Origin: Clostridiaceae bacterium
GTDB lineage: Bacteria; Bacillota; Clostridia; Oscillospirales; Acutalibacteraceae
Direction of reading: 5' to 3'
Assembly: GCA_016293225.1 (NCBI GenBank)
Contig: JAEDEQ010000025.1
Location: 1 to 22,397, forward strand
Length of the DNA stretch: 22,397 nucleotides
In this document: piece by piece, positions 1 to 6,380 of the stretch
Position numbering within the stretch: position 1 is the stretch's first letter
Layout: each line of letters opens with the position of its first letter
Translations under genes and position numbers: made by a program
Notes under the pieces: generated by a model
The model's database searches: none
What the model saw: the letters and a program-made list of their open reading frames with translations, nothing else
What the model was told of the DNA's origin: nothing

Positions 1-55
1 TCCGCAGAAAGCTGTTGTATTCTAAAAAAGAAGAGAAAGACAAATCGGAATTTAT

Positions 56-655
56 TTAATAAGCACCGTTATACATGGGGTATCTGTGTTTATCCTCATC
101 GGTAATTTCTCTGAGAACTTTGCAAGGTACACCAACAGCAACCACTCCTGAAGGAATATCTTTGTTTACAACACTGCCTGCACCTATAACAGAGTTATCG
201 CCTATTGTAACGCCTGCCAAAATAACCGAGCCGGCACCAATCCACACATTGTTGCCGATTATAATAGGCTTGGAAATCTCAATGCCGTTTTTTCTCATTT
301 CAGGGTCAACTGCGTGTTCCGCCGTTGTAAAGGTACAGTTCGGTGCGATAAAAACATAATCTCCGAAGGTCACCTTTGAACCGTCCTGAATTATGCAATT
401 ATGGTTGGCATAAAAATAATCGCCGACTTCAATATTATATCCATAATCACACCAAAATGGAGGAACAAATACAGCATCCTTACCGAGCTTTCCAATCAAA
501 TCTATGAGTATTTCATTGTGTCCATCCACATCGTCAGGAGAGAGTTGATTGTATTTGTGACATTTTACTTTTACTGTTTGAATAAGCCTCTCATATTCGG
601 GATTGTAGCTTCCCTTGAAAAAGCAATTCTGTGGAACAAATGGTCTATTGTTCAT
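56..655 (-). CDS. Sugar O-acetyltransferase (maltose/galactoside acetyltransferase family)
   Basis: The 199-aa product is a left-handed beta-helix (hexapeptide repeat) enzyme of the LacA/Maa/NodL type, which moves acetyl from acetyl-CoA to a sugar hydroxyl in the cytoplasm. Hexapeptide turns run from about residue 74 to 178 (GDYFYANHNC, IGNNVWIGAGSVI, IGDNSVIGAGSVV). The family's catalytic histidine is H114 in TAEHAVDPEMR, matching the usual GHPVDPEER motif. The C-terminal GVPCKVLREI is also typical. Length is normal for the family. The ATG is preceded by a GAGG-type site about 10 nt upstream. It lies on the same strand as tsf but beyond that operon's terminator, so it is probably transcribed separately. 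The acceptor sugar cannot be read from sequence. Confidence 0.9.
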   Translation of the reverse strand: MNNRPFVPQNCFFKGSYNPEYERLIQTVKVKCHKYNQLSPDDVDGHNEILIDLIGKLGKDAVFVPPFWCDYGYNIEVGDYFYANHNCIIQDGSKVTFGDYVFIAPNCTFTTAEHAVDPEMRKNGIEISKPIIIGNNVWIGAGSVILAGVTIGDNSVIGAGSVVNKDIPSGVVAVGVPCKVLREITDEDKHRYPMYNGAY

Positions 656-699
656 TTTTTATAACCTCACTAAATTCCAGTTTATCGGATTAACTCTAA

Positions 700-749
700 A
701 TAAACAAAAGGAACTGTCACTCTTCGTTTTACCGATTTGCGACAGTTCC
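700..749 (-). terminator. Rho-independent terminator after tsf
   Basis: A perfect 9-bp stem (710-718 with 741-749, GGAACTGTC arm) is followed on the minus strand by a U-rich tail (TTTTGTTTATTT). It sits directly downstream of the tsf stop and ends the rpsB-tsf transcript. The 22-nt loop is long. Confidence 0.8.
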
Positions 750-767
750 ATATATTATTACATTATT

Positions 768-1694
768 TTACTTAATCATGTTTGCAATTTCAGCGGCAAA
801 GTCCTCGGTCTTCTTTTCAATGCCTTCGCCCTTTTCAAAGCGAACAAAGCCGGTAACCTTGATGTCGGCGCCGAGAGCCTTGGCAACAGAATCAACATAA
901 CCCTTAACGCTGCCCTCAAAAAGATCCGAACGGACAAATTCCTGGCAAAGCAGGCAGTTTTCCTTGTAATACTTTCCGATCTTGCCCTCAACAATCTTAT
1001 GAAGAACTGCCTCCGGCTTGTTAGCCATCTTCGGGTCTTCCTTCATCTGAGCAACAAGGATCATCTTTTCCTTTTCAAGAACCTCTGCGGGAACCGAAGC
1101 TTCGTCAAGATATGACGGGTTCATGGCCGCAACCTGCATTGCAACGTTTTTGCCCATTGCGTCAAACTCGGGCTTTGCTGCGGTGGCGTCGTCAACATCG
1201 AACTTAACCATAACGCCGACTGTTCCGCCTGCGTGGATATAGGTTGCAACATGACCTTCTGCGCGCTCAAAGCGGCGAACCTTCATGTTCTCGCGAAGAG
1301 CAAGGAATACTTCCTGAACAGCCTCCTCAACGGTACCCTCGCCGTCGGAAATAGGAGTCTTGAGGAGGGCGTCAACATCAGCCGGGGCCTTTTCAACAAC
1401 TGTCTTAACAACTTTCTTGGCAAGATTTTTGAACGGCTCGCCCTTTGCAACGAAGTCGGTTTCGCAGTTGATTTCAACAAGTGCGCCGCTCTTTCCGTCG
1501 CTGTATGCGGCAACAACGCCCTCGGCAGCAATTCTTGTTGATTTCTTTGCTGCGGAAGCGAGTCCCTTTTCTCTGAGAATGTCAACGGCCTTATCCATAT
1601 CGCCCTCGGCTTCAACAAGAGCCTTTTTGCAGTCCATCATTCCAACGCCGGTCTTTTCACGAAGAGCCTGAACGTCTTTTGCGGTAAATGCCAT
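768..1694 (-). CDS. tsf: Elongation factor Ts
   Basis: The 308-aa EF-Ts is the guanine-nucleotide exchange factor that regenerates EF-Tu-GTP during translation. The N-terminal UBA-like domain (about residues 3-40) contains the family signature LREKTGVGMMDCKKAL, followed by CETDFVAK in the core domain. Length is normal for bacterial EF-Ts. The ATG has a clear AGGAGG site about 7 nt upstream (reverse complement of 1702-1707). It is the second gene of the rpsB-tsf operon, 122 nt after rpsB. A hairpin with a U-tract in that gap may lower its expression relative to rpsB. Confidence 0.97.
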   Translation of the reverse strand: MAFTAKDVQALREKTGVGMMDCKKALVEAEGDMDKAVDILREKGLASAAKKSTRIAAEGVVAAYSDGKSGALVEINCETDFVAKGEPFKNLAKKVVKTVVEKAPADVDALLKTPISDGEGTVEEAVQEVFLALRENMKVRRFERAEGHVATYIHAGGTVGVMVKFDVDDATAAKPEFDAMGKNVAMQVAAMNPSYLDEASVPAEVLEKEKMILVAQMKEDPKMANKPEAVLHKIVEGKIGKYYKENCLLCQEFVRSDLFEGSVKGYVDSVAKALGADIKVTGFVRFEKGEGIEKKTEDFAAEIANMIK

Positions 1695-1720
1695 AATAAA
1701 TTCCTCCTAAGTTTTTAAGT

Positions 1721-1759
1721 CGCCGCCGACTGAAAGTCAGTTACAATCCTCCGGCGGCC
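1721..1759 (-). other. Stem-loop immediately upstream of tsf
   Basis: A 7-bp GC-only outer stem (1722-1728 with 1752-1758) encloses an ACTGA/TCAGT inner stem (1729-1733 with 1737-1741). It ends about 15 nt before the tsf Shine-Dalgarno sequence and lacks a U-tail. It could affect mRNA stability or tsf translation. Confidence 0.5.
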
Positions 1760-1771
1760 TGATAATTTTTG

Positions 1772-1803
1772 AAAAAAGCCCGTAATTAAAGATGGTACGG
1801 GCT
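1772..1803 (-). terminator. Intercistronic terminator-like hairpin between rpsB and tsf
   Basis: A perfect 8-bp stem (1777-1784 with 1796-1803; AGCCCGTA/TACGGGCT) has an 11-nt loop and a minus-strand run of U at 1772-1777. It begins 13 nt after the rpsB stop codon. No separate promoter for tsf was recognised, so partial read-through (attenuation) is the likely role. Confidence 0.75.
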
Positions 1804-1816
1804 GAAAATCTTTTGA

Positions 1817-2554
1817 TTACTCTGCGGCTTCGGCAGTCTCTTCGGCGGCTTCCTCAGCGGGAGCGTCGGCTTCGCCCTGTCTGCCCTCAATGATAGCGTC
1901 AGCCATAGCGCCTGCGATAAGTCTTACGGCACGGATAGCGTCATCGTTACCGGGGATTACATAGTCAACTTCATCGGGGTCGCAGTTGGTATCAACGATT
2001 GCAACGATGGGGATACCGAGCTTGTGAGCTTCGGCAACGGCAATTCTTTCCTTGCGCGGGTCAACGATAAAGATTGCAGCGGGTTGACCCTTCATCTTGG
2101 TGATACCGCCCATGAACTTTTCAAGCTTTTCAATTTCAAGGTTAAGCTTGATAACTTCCTTCTTCGGAAGGAGAGCGAAAGTGCCGTTCTGCTCCATATC
2201 CTTGAGCTGGGCAAGTCTCTTGATTCTCTTCTGAATGGTGTTGAAGTTTGTGAGCATACCGCCGAGCCAACGTGCGTTGACATATGGCATACCGCAGCGG
2301 ATTGCTTCCTCACGGATGGAATCCATGGCCTGCTTCTTGGTTCCGACAAAAAGAACCTCGCCGCCGTTTTCGGAAACCTCGCGGATAAAGGAATATGCTT
2401 CCTCAAGCTTCTTAACGGTCTTCTGAAGGTCGATGATGTAAATTCCGTTTCTTTCGGTGAAAATGTACTCGGACATTTTCGGGTTCCATCTTCTTGTCTG
2501 ATGTCCGAAATGAACACCGGCTTCAAGAAGCTGCTTCATTGATACTACTGACAT
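1817..2554 (-). CDS. rpsB: 30S ribosomal protein S2
   Basis: The product is a 245-aa small-subunit ribosomal protein. The start MSVVSMKQLLEAGVHFGHQT and the segment TRRWNPKM match the S2 N-terminal signature. KKQAMDSI, VNARWLGG and VDPRKERIAVAEA are further conserved S2 blocks. The last 15 residues or so are Ala/Glu-rich. The start at 2554 is chosen because an AGGAGG site lies 8 nt upstream; an in-frame GTG at 2587 would add 11 residues but falls inside the structured leader. It is the first gene of the rpsB-tsf operon and has a strong promoter at 2660-2688. Confidence 0.97.
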   Translation of the reverse strand: MSVVSMKQLLEAGVHFGHQTRRWNPKMSEYIFTERNGIYIIDLQKTVKKLEEAYSFIREVSENGGEVLFVGTKKQAMDSIREEAIRCGMPYVNARWLGGMLTNFNTIQKRIKRLAQLKDMEQNGTFALLPKKEVIKLNLEIEKLEKFMGGITKMKGQPAAIFIVDPRKERIAVAEAHKLGIPIVAIVDTNCDPDEVDYVIPGNDDAIRAVRLIAGAMADAIIEGRQGEADAPAEEAAEETAEAAE

Positions 2555-2582
2555 TGATGAGTCCTCCTGAAAATTAGTTTTA

Positions 2583-2659
2583 ACCACCGCAGGTTCCTGA
2601 AAGTACGCCGCACTTTCGTGAACAGGGCATACTGATCCCCTGCGTGCGTTATCTGTGGT
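2583..2659 (-). promoter_or_regulatory. Structured 5' leader of rpsB mRNA (candidate S2 autoregulatory element)
   Basis: The leader folds into nested helices. The first bases of the transcript pair with the base of the structure (2655-2658 with 2584-2587). A 6-bp helix is directly stacked on it (2639-2644 with 2588-2593). A 3-4-bp helix (2620-2623 with 2593-2596) follows, then an apical 6-bp hairpin with a 7-nt loop (2612-2617 with 2599-2604). It ends about 16 nt before the rpsB Shine-Dalgarno sequence. Ribosomal-protein leaders often bind their own product. No named leader family was recognised here, so the function is inferred. Confidence 0.6.
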
Positions 2660-2688
2660 ATTATATCACAGCAAAAAGGCAAAAGCAA
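2660..2688 (-). promoter_or_regulatory. Sigma-A-type promoter of rpsB-tsf
   Basis: On the minus strand a -35 TTGCTT (2683-2688) and a perfect -10 TATAAT (2660-2665) are separated by exactly 17 bp. The predicted start site falls at the first paired bases of the leader helix. The -35 overlaps the terminator hairpin of the upstream sigE gene. Confidence 0.85.
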
Positions 2689-2712
2689 GGCTTTTAACTG
2701 ATTTTTTTTGCC
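2673..2712 (-). terminator. Terminator after sigE, overlapping the rpsB promoter
   Basis: The stem GGCAAAA/TTTTGCC (2706-2712 with 2678-2684) is followed on the minus strand by five U (2673-2677). It starts a few bases after the sigE stop codon. Its 3' arm and tail lie in the rpsB -35/spacer region. The stem is A/U-rich and the loop is about 21 nt, so strength is uncertain. Confidence 0.55.
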
Positions 2713-2715
2713 TGT

Positions 2716-3435
2716 TTATCCCACTTTTTCAAGCTCCTTTCTAAGGTGCTCAATTATCCGTTTTTCAAGCCTTGAAATGTAGCTTTGCGAAATTCCGAGC
2801 ATATCCGCAACCTGCTTCTGCGTATACTCCTTTGAGCCGAAAAGGCCGAAGCGCATCGTCATGATAGCCTTTTCCCGTTCGTCAAGCTTTTCAACAACGG
2901 CAAGCAGCTGATTGCGCTCGTCCCTTGTTTCAAGGTCGCGCCCCACTGCATCGCCGTCGCTGCCGAGCACGTCCGACAAAAGCAGCTCGTTTCCGTCAAC
3001 GTCAACATTGAGCGGTTCTTCAATGGAAACCTCATTTTTTCTGTTCGCCGTTTTCCGAAGGTACATCAGTATCTCGTTTTCAATGCAGCGCGACGCATAG
3101 GTTGCAAGCTTGATTTTCTTTGACGGGCAGAACGTGTTGACCGCCTTAATGAGTCCAACCGTGCCGATTGACACCAGATCCTCAATGCCGACTCCCGTGT
3201 TTTCAAACTTCCGCGCAATATAAACCACAAGGCGCAGATTATGCACAATCAGCTTTTCGCGGTTGGAGCAGTCGCCGTTTTCAATCTGTTCGAGTATCTC
3301 GTTCTCCTGCTTTTTTCCAAGCGGCGCCGGAAGAGTCTGAGAGCCGTTGACATAAAAAAACTCGCTTTCGGCTCCTATGAATATCATAAAGCGGCGTTTG
3401 AGCCAGAAGAGGCTGAGTTTAAGCTTTGAAAGCAT
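2716..3435 (-). CDS. sigE: RNA polymerase sporulation sigma factor SigE (pro-form)
   Basis: This 239-aa sigma-70-family factor directs early mother-cell transcription during sporulation. It begins with a basic, hydrophobic pro-sequence (about residues 1-27), removed by SpoIIGA; the expected cleavage zone is EFFYVNGSQTLPAP, aligning with the B. subtilis site. Region 2 (NLRLVVYIARKFENTG, EDLVSIGTVGLIKAVNTF, ATYASRCIENEILMYLR) is nearly identical to B. subtilis SigE. The region 4 helix-turn-helix is QVADMLGISQSYISRLEKRI. It lies 32 nt after spoIIGA, behind a good AAAGGAAGG site, forming the classic spoIIG operon. No sigG follows; rpsB is next. Confidence 0.96.
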   Translation of the reverse strand: MLSKLKLSLFWLKRRFMIFIGAESEFFYVNGSQTLPAPLGKKQENEILEQIENGDCSNREKLIVHNLRLVVYIARKFENTGVGIEDLVSIGTVGLIKAVNTFCPSKKIKLATYASRCIENEILMYLRKTANRKNEVSIEEPLNVDVDGNELLLSDVLGSDGDAVGRDLETRDERNQLLAVVEKLDEREKAIMTMRFGLFGSKEYTQKQVADMLGISQSYISRLEKRIIEHLRKELEKVG

Positions 3436-3467
3436 GGTTATCCTTCCTTTCTTCAGTCAGCGCCGAA

Positions 3468-4307
3468 TCAGTCGGCGTTGACTTTGTTTGAAAAAAGCTC
3501 CGGGTGCAACAGTGCACCGAACTCGGAATTTCTTATTCTGTTTTCCGTCAGGGCTATGTAAACCGCGTCCGTTTTTTCGCATACCGTGGGGCTTTTTATG
3601 CACACCGAGCCGGGTCTGAAGGCTTTCAGCACGCTCTCGGACGAGACGCCGCTGCACGGTATGAGGCGAAGCTTTTCCGGCGGAATTTCAAAATCGGTGC
3701 CGAAAATGCTTTTTTCGCAGACTATCACCGGAAGCGAGGAAAAGGGTTCATAAAGCGAATTTCCCGTATCAAGCAGAGCACGGCAATTATATGTCTTTCC
3801 GAAAGACTCGATTTCAAGGTCAAACACGCAGTTTTCCGGTGATTTCGGTTTGATTATCGAATTAACAACGCTCAGAACGGCGTAGCATACGGCGGTGAAA
3901 ATTATCAGCGTCAGAGCGTCGATATTGAAATACACTATTCCGGCAAAATACATCATATGGCTCGGCGCGGCAAAATACCACAGCGCAAACATAAGCCCGG
4001 CAAAAACAAAATTCACCAAAAAGAAAGCGCCGAAAAGCTTCAAAAACTTTCTTCTGTCAAACGGAAAATAGCAAACGAAAACAAGCGCGACGGAAAGTAC
4101 GAGCCTTGAGAGGGCCACAAAAGCTTCGGGGATTCCCTCAATAAGCACAACAAACGCGCAAAGGCCGCCGAAAAGCGAGGCAAGAACAGTCCGCAGACGC
4201 GGCGTGTGAACGCGGCAGATGAGGTCGGTTGCACGAAGCAGCGCATATGTAACATAGGCGTTAATAACAAAAAGAATGTCGGCATATACGACCTGCGTCA
4301 CTTCCAT
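3468..4307 (-). CDS. spoIIGA: Sigma-E processing peptidase SpoIIGA
   Basis: The 279-aa membrane aspartic protease cleaves pro-SigE at the sporulation septum. The N-terminal half has about five hydrophobic segments (roughly residues 5-25, 42-60, 66-84, 94-115 and 128-150). The C-terminal half is a soluble retropepsin-like domain with the active-site motif LLDTGNSLYEP, catalytic Asp at about residue 180. Family members are about 300 aa, so this one is slightly short. ATG 4307 is used; a GTG immediately before it (4310) is equally possible. There is no convincing Shine-Dalgarno sequence. It is directly followed by its substrate gene sigE. Confidence 0.93.
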   Translation of the reverse strand: MEVTQVVYADILFVINAYVTYALLRATDLICRVHTPRLRTVLASLFGGLCAFVVLIEGIPEAFVALSRLVLSVALVFVCYFPFDRRKFLKLFGAFFLVNFVFAGLMFALWYFAAPSHMMYFAGIVYFNIDALTLIIFTAVCYAVLSVVNSIIKPKSPENCVFDLEIESFGKTYNCRALLDTGNSLYEPFSSLPVIVCEKSIFGTDFEIPPEKLRLIPCSGVSSESVLKAFRPGSVCIKSPTVCEKTDAVYIALTENRIRNSEFGALLHPELFSNKVNAD

Positions 4308-4323
4308 CACCGCTTTTTATTAT

Positions 4324-4355
4324 AAAAAAACGCTCCGGCGAAAAAAGTCGGAACG
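4324..4355 (-). terminator. Minus-strand terminator upstream of spoIIGA
   Basis: A 7-bp stem with one G-U pair (4349-4355 with 4331-4337) is followed on the minus strand by seven U (4324-4330). It sits only 17 nt before spoIIGA and probably stops transcripts arriving from the substrate-binding-protein gene. The same T-run leads into a TATAAT on the minus strand (about 4319-4324). Confidence 0.65.
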
Positions 4356-4383
4356 TGCAGGAAGCAAAAATCTTTATTTTTAC

Positions 4384-4412
4384 TTGAATAATTGAGAAAT
4401 CAGTGCTATAAT
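4384..4412 (+). promoter_or_regulatory. Sigma-A-type promoter of the 30-codon ORF
   Basis: A -35 TTGAAT (4384-4389) and a perfect -10 TATAAT (4407-4412) are separated by exactly 17 bp, about 30 nt upstream of the small ORF at 4444. Confidence 0.8.
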
Positions 4413-4443
4413 TTTCCTGAAAAAAGATGAAAGGAGAACGACC

Positions 4444-4536
4444 ATGGGCAATTTTGATCTCGGAGCTTTCTTCCATTATCTTAAAGTCTTTCTTGACGAA
4501 CTGATTGAAGCTCTTGAAAAGTTTCTTAAAAAGTAA
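4444..4536 (+). CDS. 30-residue amphipathic small protein (unrecognised)
   Basis: The ORF reads MGNFDLGAFFHYLKVFLDEL then IEALEKFLKK. It has a strong ribosome site (AAAGGAG, about 8 nt before the ATG), its own promoter and its own terminator, so it is an autonomous unit. Leu, Phe and Ile recur at i, i+3, i+4 positions (6, 9, 10, 13, 16, 17, 20, 21, 24, 27, 28), with Asp, Glu and Lys on the opposite face. The whole chain should therefore be one amphipathic helix, likely membrane-surface or coiled-coil interacting. There is no signal peptide or transmembrane segment. It faces away from spoIIGA. I do not recognise a family; size and pattern recall phenol-soluble-modulin-like peptides or small membrane-associated regulators, but that is only analogy. 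Confidence 0.75.
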   Translation: MGNFDLGAFFHYLKVFLDELIEALEKFLKK

Positions 4537-4551
4537 TTACAGCTCATAAGG

Positions 4552-4580
4552 GCCGCCGCTTTTCCACGGCGGTTCTTTTT
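4552..4580 (+). terminator. Terminator of the 30-codon ORF
   Basis: A 7-bp GC-rich stem (4552-4558 with 4567-4573, outer pair G-U) has an 8-nt loop and a TTCTTTTT tail on the plus strand. It starts 15 nt after the stop codon. Confidence 0.85.
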
Positions 4581-4660
4581 ATATAAGCTGCGGCTCAATG
4601 CCGTGCGCGCCGTGTATTCCGGCTTTTTCAAATATCTCCTTGATCCTTTCCCGCGTTAGA

Positions 4661-6289
4661 TTATTTCCGAACGGCATTTTTAAAATATACATACTCTCCG
4701 CCCGGCGAAAAAACTATTCCCGAAACGCCCTTTGCTGCGGCAAAAAATCCGTTTTCCTGCCGAACAGGAACAAAGACTGCCGAGTCGCAAAGATACTGCT
4801 CCGCCTTTTTGAGCGCTGTCAGGCTCTCTCGCTCGGTCTTTGCCGTCTGAATTGCGGAAAGCAGAGATTCATATCTGTCGGAGTTGAGCTTTGCAAAGTT
4901 ATCGCTGCTGCTTTTTGAAAAGCGCAGCAGCGCGCCAAGGGCAAAATCGCTGTCAAAAAGCACGGTTGAAAAGGCAAGCTGAAAATCGCCGCTTTTTATC
5001 CTCTTTTCAAGCTCAGAAGCGTCAACAGCTTCAACGGTGACGCTGCTTTTCACACCGAGAACGGTCTGCCAGTTCTGCATAACCTTCCTCACGTTAAGCT
5101 CGTTTTCCTCAGTACACAAAACGGTGAGCGAAACTCCGCTCTTGTTAAGAGCCGCCTGCGCCTTTGAAAAGTAGCCTTTTGCGTCATCCGTACCGGAAAA
5201 CGACGGGGTCACCGTTCCGGCTCTTGCGCGCCAGGCAGAACCGCCCGCCCGGGAAACGGGAGGTATAACGCCCAAAGCGGGCGAGGAATTATCTTCAAGA
5301 AAATACTCCTTTTCAAGCGAGGAGGAAAGCGCGCGGCGAAGGTCGGCATTTTTCAAAAGCTCATCTGAGCAGTTGAAAAGGAGCGCAAAGTATGAATTTT
5401 CAAAGCTTTTAATGCTGATGCCCTTTTCCCCGGCAAGAGACGCGGCCTGCGCTTTGCTGACCGGCGAAAGCTCATAAACTCCGCTTTTGACCTTTTCGCC
5501 CCTTGTCTCTTTTTCGTTGTTGAATGAGAAATAAACAGATGACGGCGCAACAGAGGACGCCGAATGATAGGACTCGCTTTTCCTTGCGGTAATCGCTGTT
5601 TCGTCTGCCCAGTTTGAAATATAAAACGGCCCGTTTGAAATAATGTTGGAGGTTGAAAGGCAGTAACGCCCCTTTGTCATTTCAAAAAACGTTTCGTTGC
5701 ACGGAACGCACGCAGGCAGAGTCAGCGCAAAAAGAAAGTCCGGATCGCTTTTTTCAAGCTCGATAACAAGAGTATAATCTCCGTTTGCATACACTCCGAG
5801 GTTCTCCTTGGAAAGCTTTCCGGAATGTATCTTTACAGCGTTTTTAATACTTGAAATATATGAAAACGCAGCCGAGCCCGTTGCGCTGTCCGCAATACGC
5901 CTGAAAGCAAAAACATAGTCCGAGGCAGTCACGCGGGTATCGAATTTTTCAAATTCGCCCTCCTCAAAAAGAGCTTTTGCAGACCTTGTCACCATCCATT
6001 CTGCATCCTGACGCAGGGTAAAAGTATAGGTCAGGTTATCAGGGGATACTTCATATTTTTCGCAGCCGGCAGGAGCAAGCGCTCCGTTTTCGTCATAGGT
6101 AACAAGCCCCTCAAAGCAGTTTGCAATAATGTTTGCCGCGCCGCGGTCGGAAACAATCTGCGGATCAAGGTACTTTGGCTCGCTGTCTATCGGAAAAACC
6201 ATCTGCTGACCCGTTCCGTCGGACGAGCAGGCGGAAAACATGCATAATATTATTGAAAAAACAAGAATTATCGGCAAAACTTTTTTCAT
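4661..6289 (-). CDS. ABC transporter substrate-binding lipoprotein, peptide/nickel (SBP_bac_5) type
   Basis: The 542-aa extracytoplasmic solute-binding protein is of the OppA/DppA class. A lipoprotein signal peptide ends at MFSAC, giving lipid-modified C21. The mature N-terminus has family features: EPKYLDPQIVSDRGAANIIANCFEGLVTYD is an OppA-like opening and LTYTFTLRQDAEW is the usual follow-on. Length is typical. No permease or ATPase genes lie next to it, so it is an orphan binding protein that may serve a transporter encoded elsewhere. The ligand is probably an oligopeptide but cannot be fixed from sequence. The ATG has an AAAGGA site about 11 nt upstream. It is divergent from rmuC. Confidence 0.88.
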   Translation of the reverse strand: MKKVLPIILVFSIILCMFSACSSDGTGQQMVFPIDSEPKYLDPQIVSDRGAANIIANCFEGLVTYDENGALAPAGCEKYEVSPDNLTYTFTLRQDAEWMVTRSAKALFEEGEFEKFDTRVTASDYVFAFRRIADSATGSAAFSYISSIKNAVKIHSGKLSKENLGVYANGDYTLVIELEKSDPDFLFALTLPACVPCNETFFEMTKGRYCLSTSNIISNGPFYISNWADETAITARKSESYHSASSVAPSSVYFSFNNEKETRGEKVKSGVYELSPVSKAQAASLAGEKGISIKSFENSYFALLFNCSDELLKNADLRRALSSSLEKEYFLEDNSSPALGVIPPVSRAGGSAWRARAGTVTPSFSGTDDAKGYFSKAQAALNKSGVSLTVLCTEENELNVRKVMQNWQTVLGVKSSVTVEAVDASELEKRIKSGDFQLAFSTVLFDSDFALGALLRFSKSSSDNFAKLNSDRYESLLSAIQTAKTERESLTALKKAEQYLCDSAVFVPVRQENGFFAAAKGVSGIVFSPGGEYVYFKNAVRK

Positions 6290-6331
6290 TCTTCGGTCAG
6301 TCCTTTAATTTATTTTCCGTTATATAACCAA

Positions 6332-6360
6332 GATATATTTGTATAATGATATAATTTCAA
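6332..6360 (-). promoter_or_regulatory. Likely promoter of the substrate-binding protein gene
   Basis: On the minus strand a -35 TTGAAA (6355-6360) and a weaker -10 TATATC (6332-6337) have a 17-bp spacer, about 40 nt before the ATG. The area is very AT-rich (several TATAAT-like words on the plus strand too), so alternatives exist. Confidence 0.5.
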
Positions 6361-6380
6361 GGATTTTGGAGGTATTGAAA

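Noticed and set aside
1233..1541. Long plus-strand ORF antisense to tsf
   Set aside because: It is a shadow of the conserved tsf frame, with no ribosome site and no recognisable domain.
2555..2587. In-frame GTG at 2587 giving a longer S2 protein
   Set aside because: The extension overlaps the paired leader, and the AGGAGG site is placed for ATG 2554, which also matches the family N-terminus.
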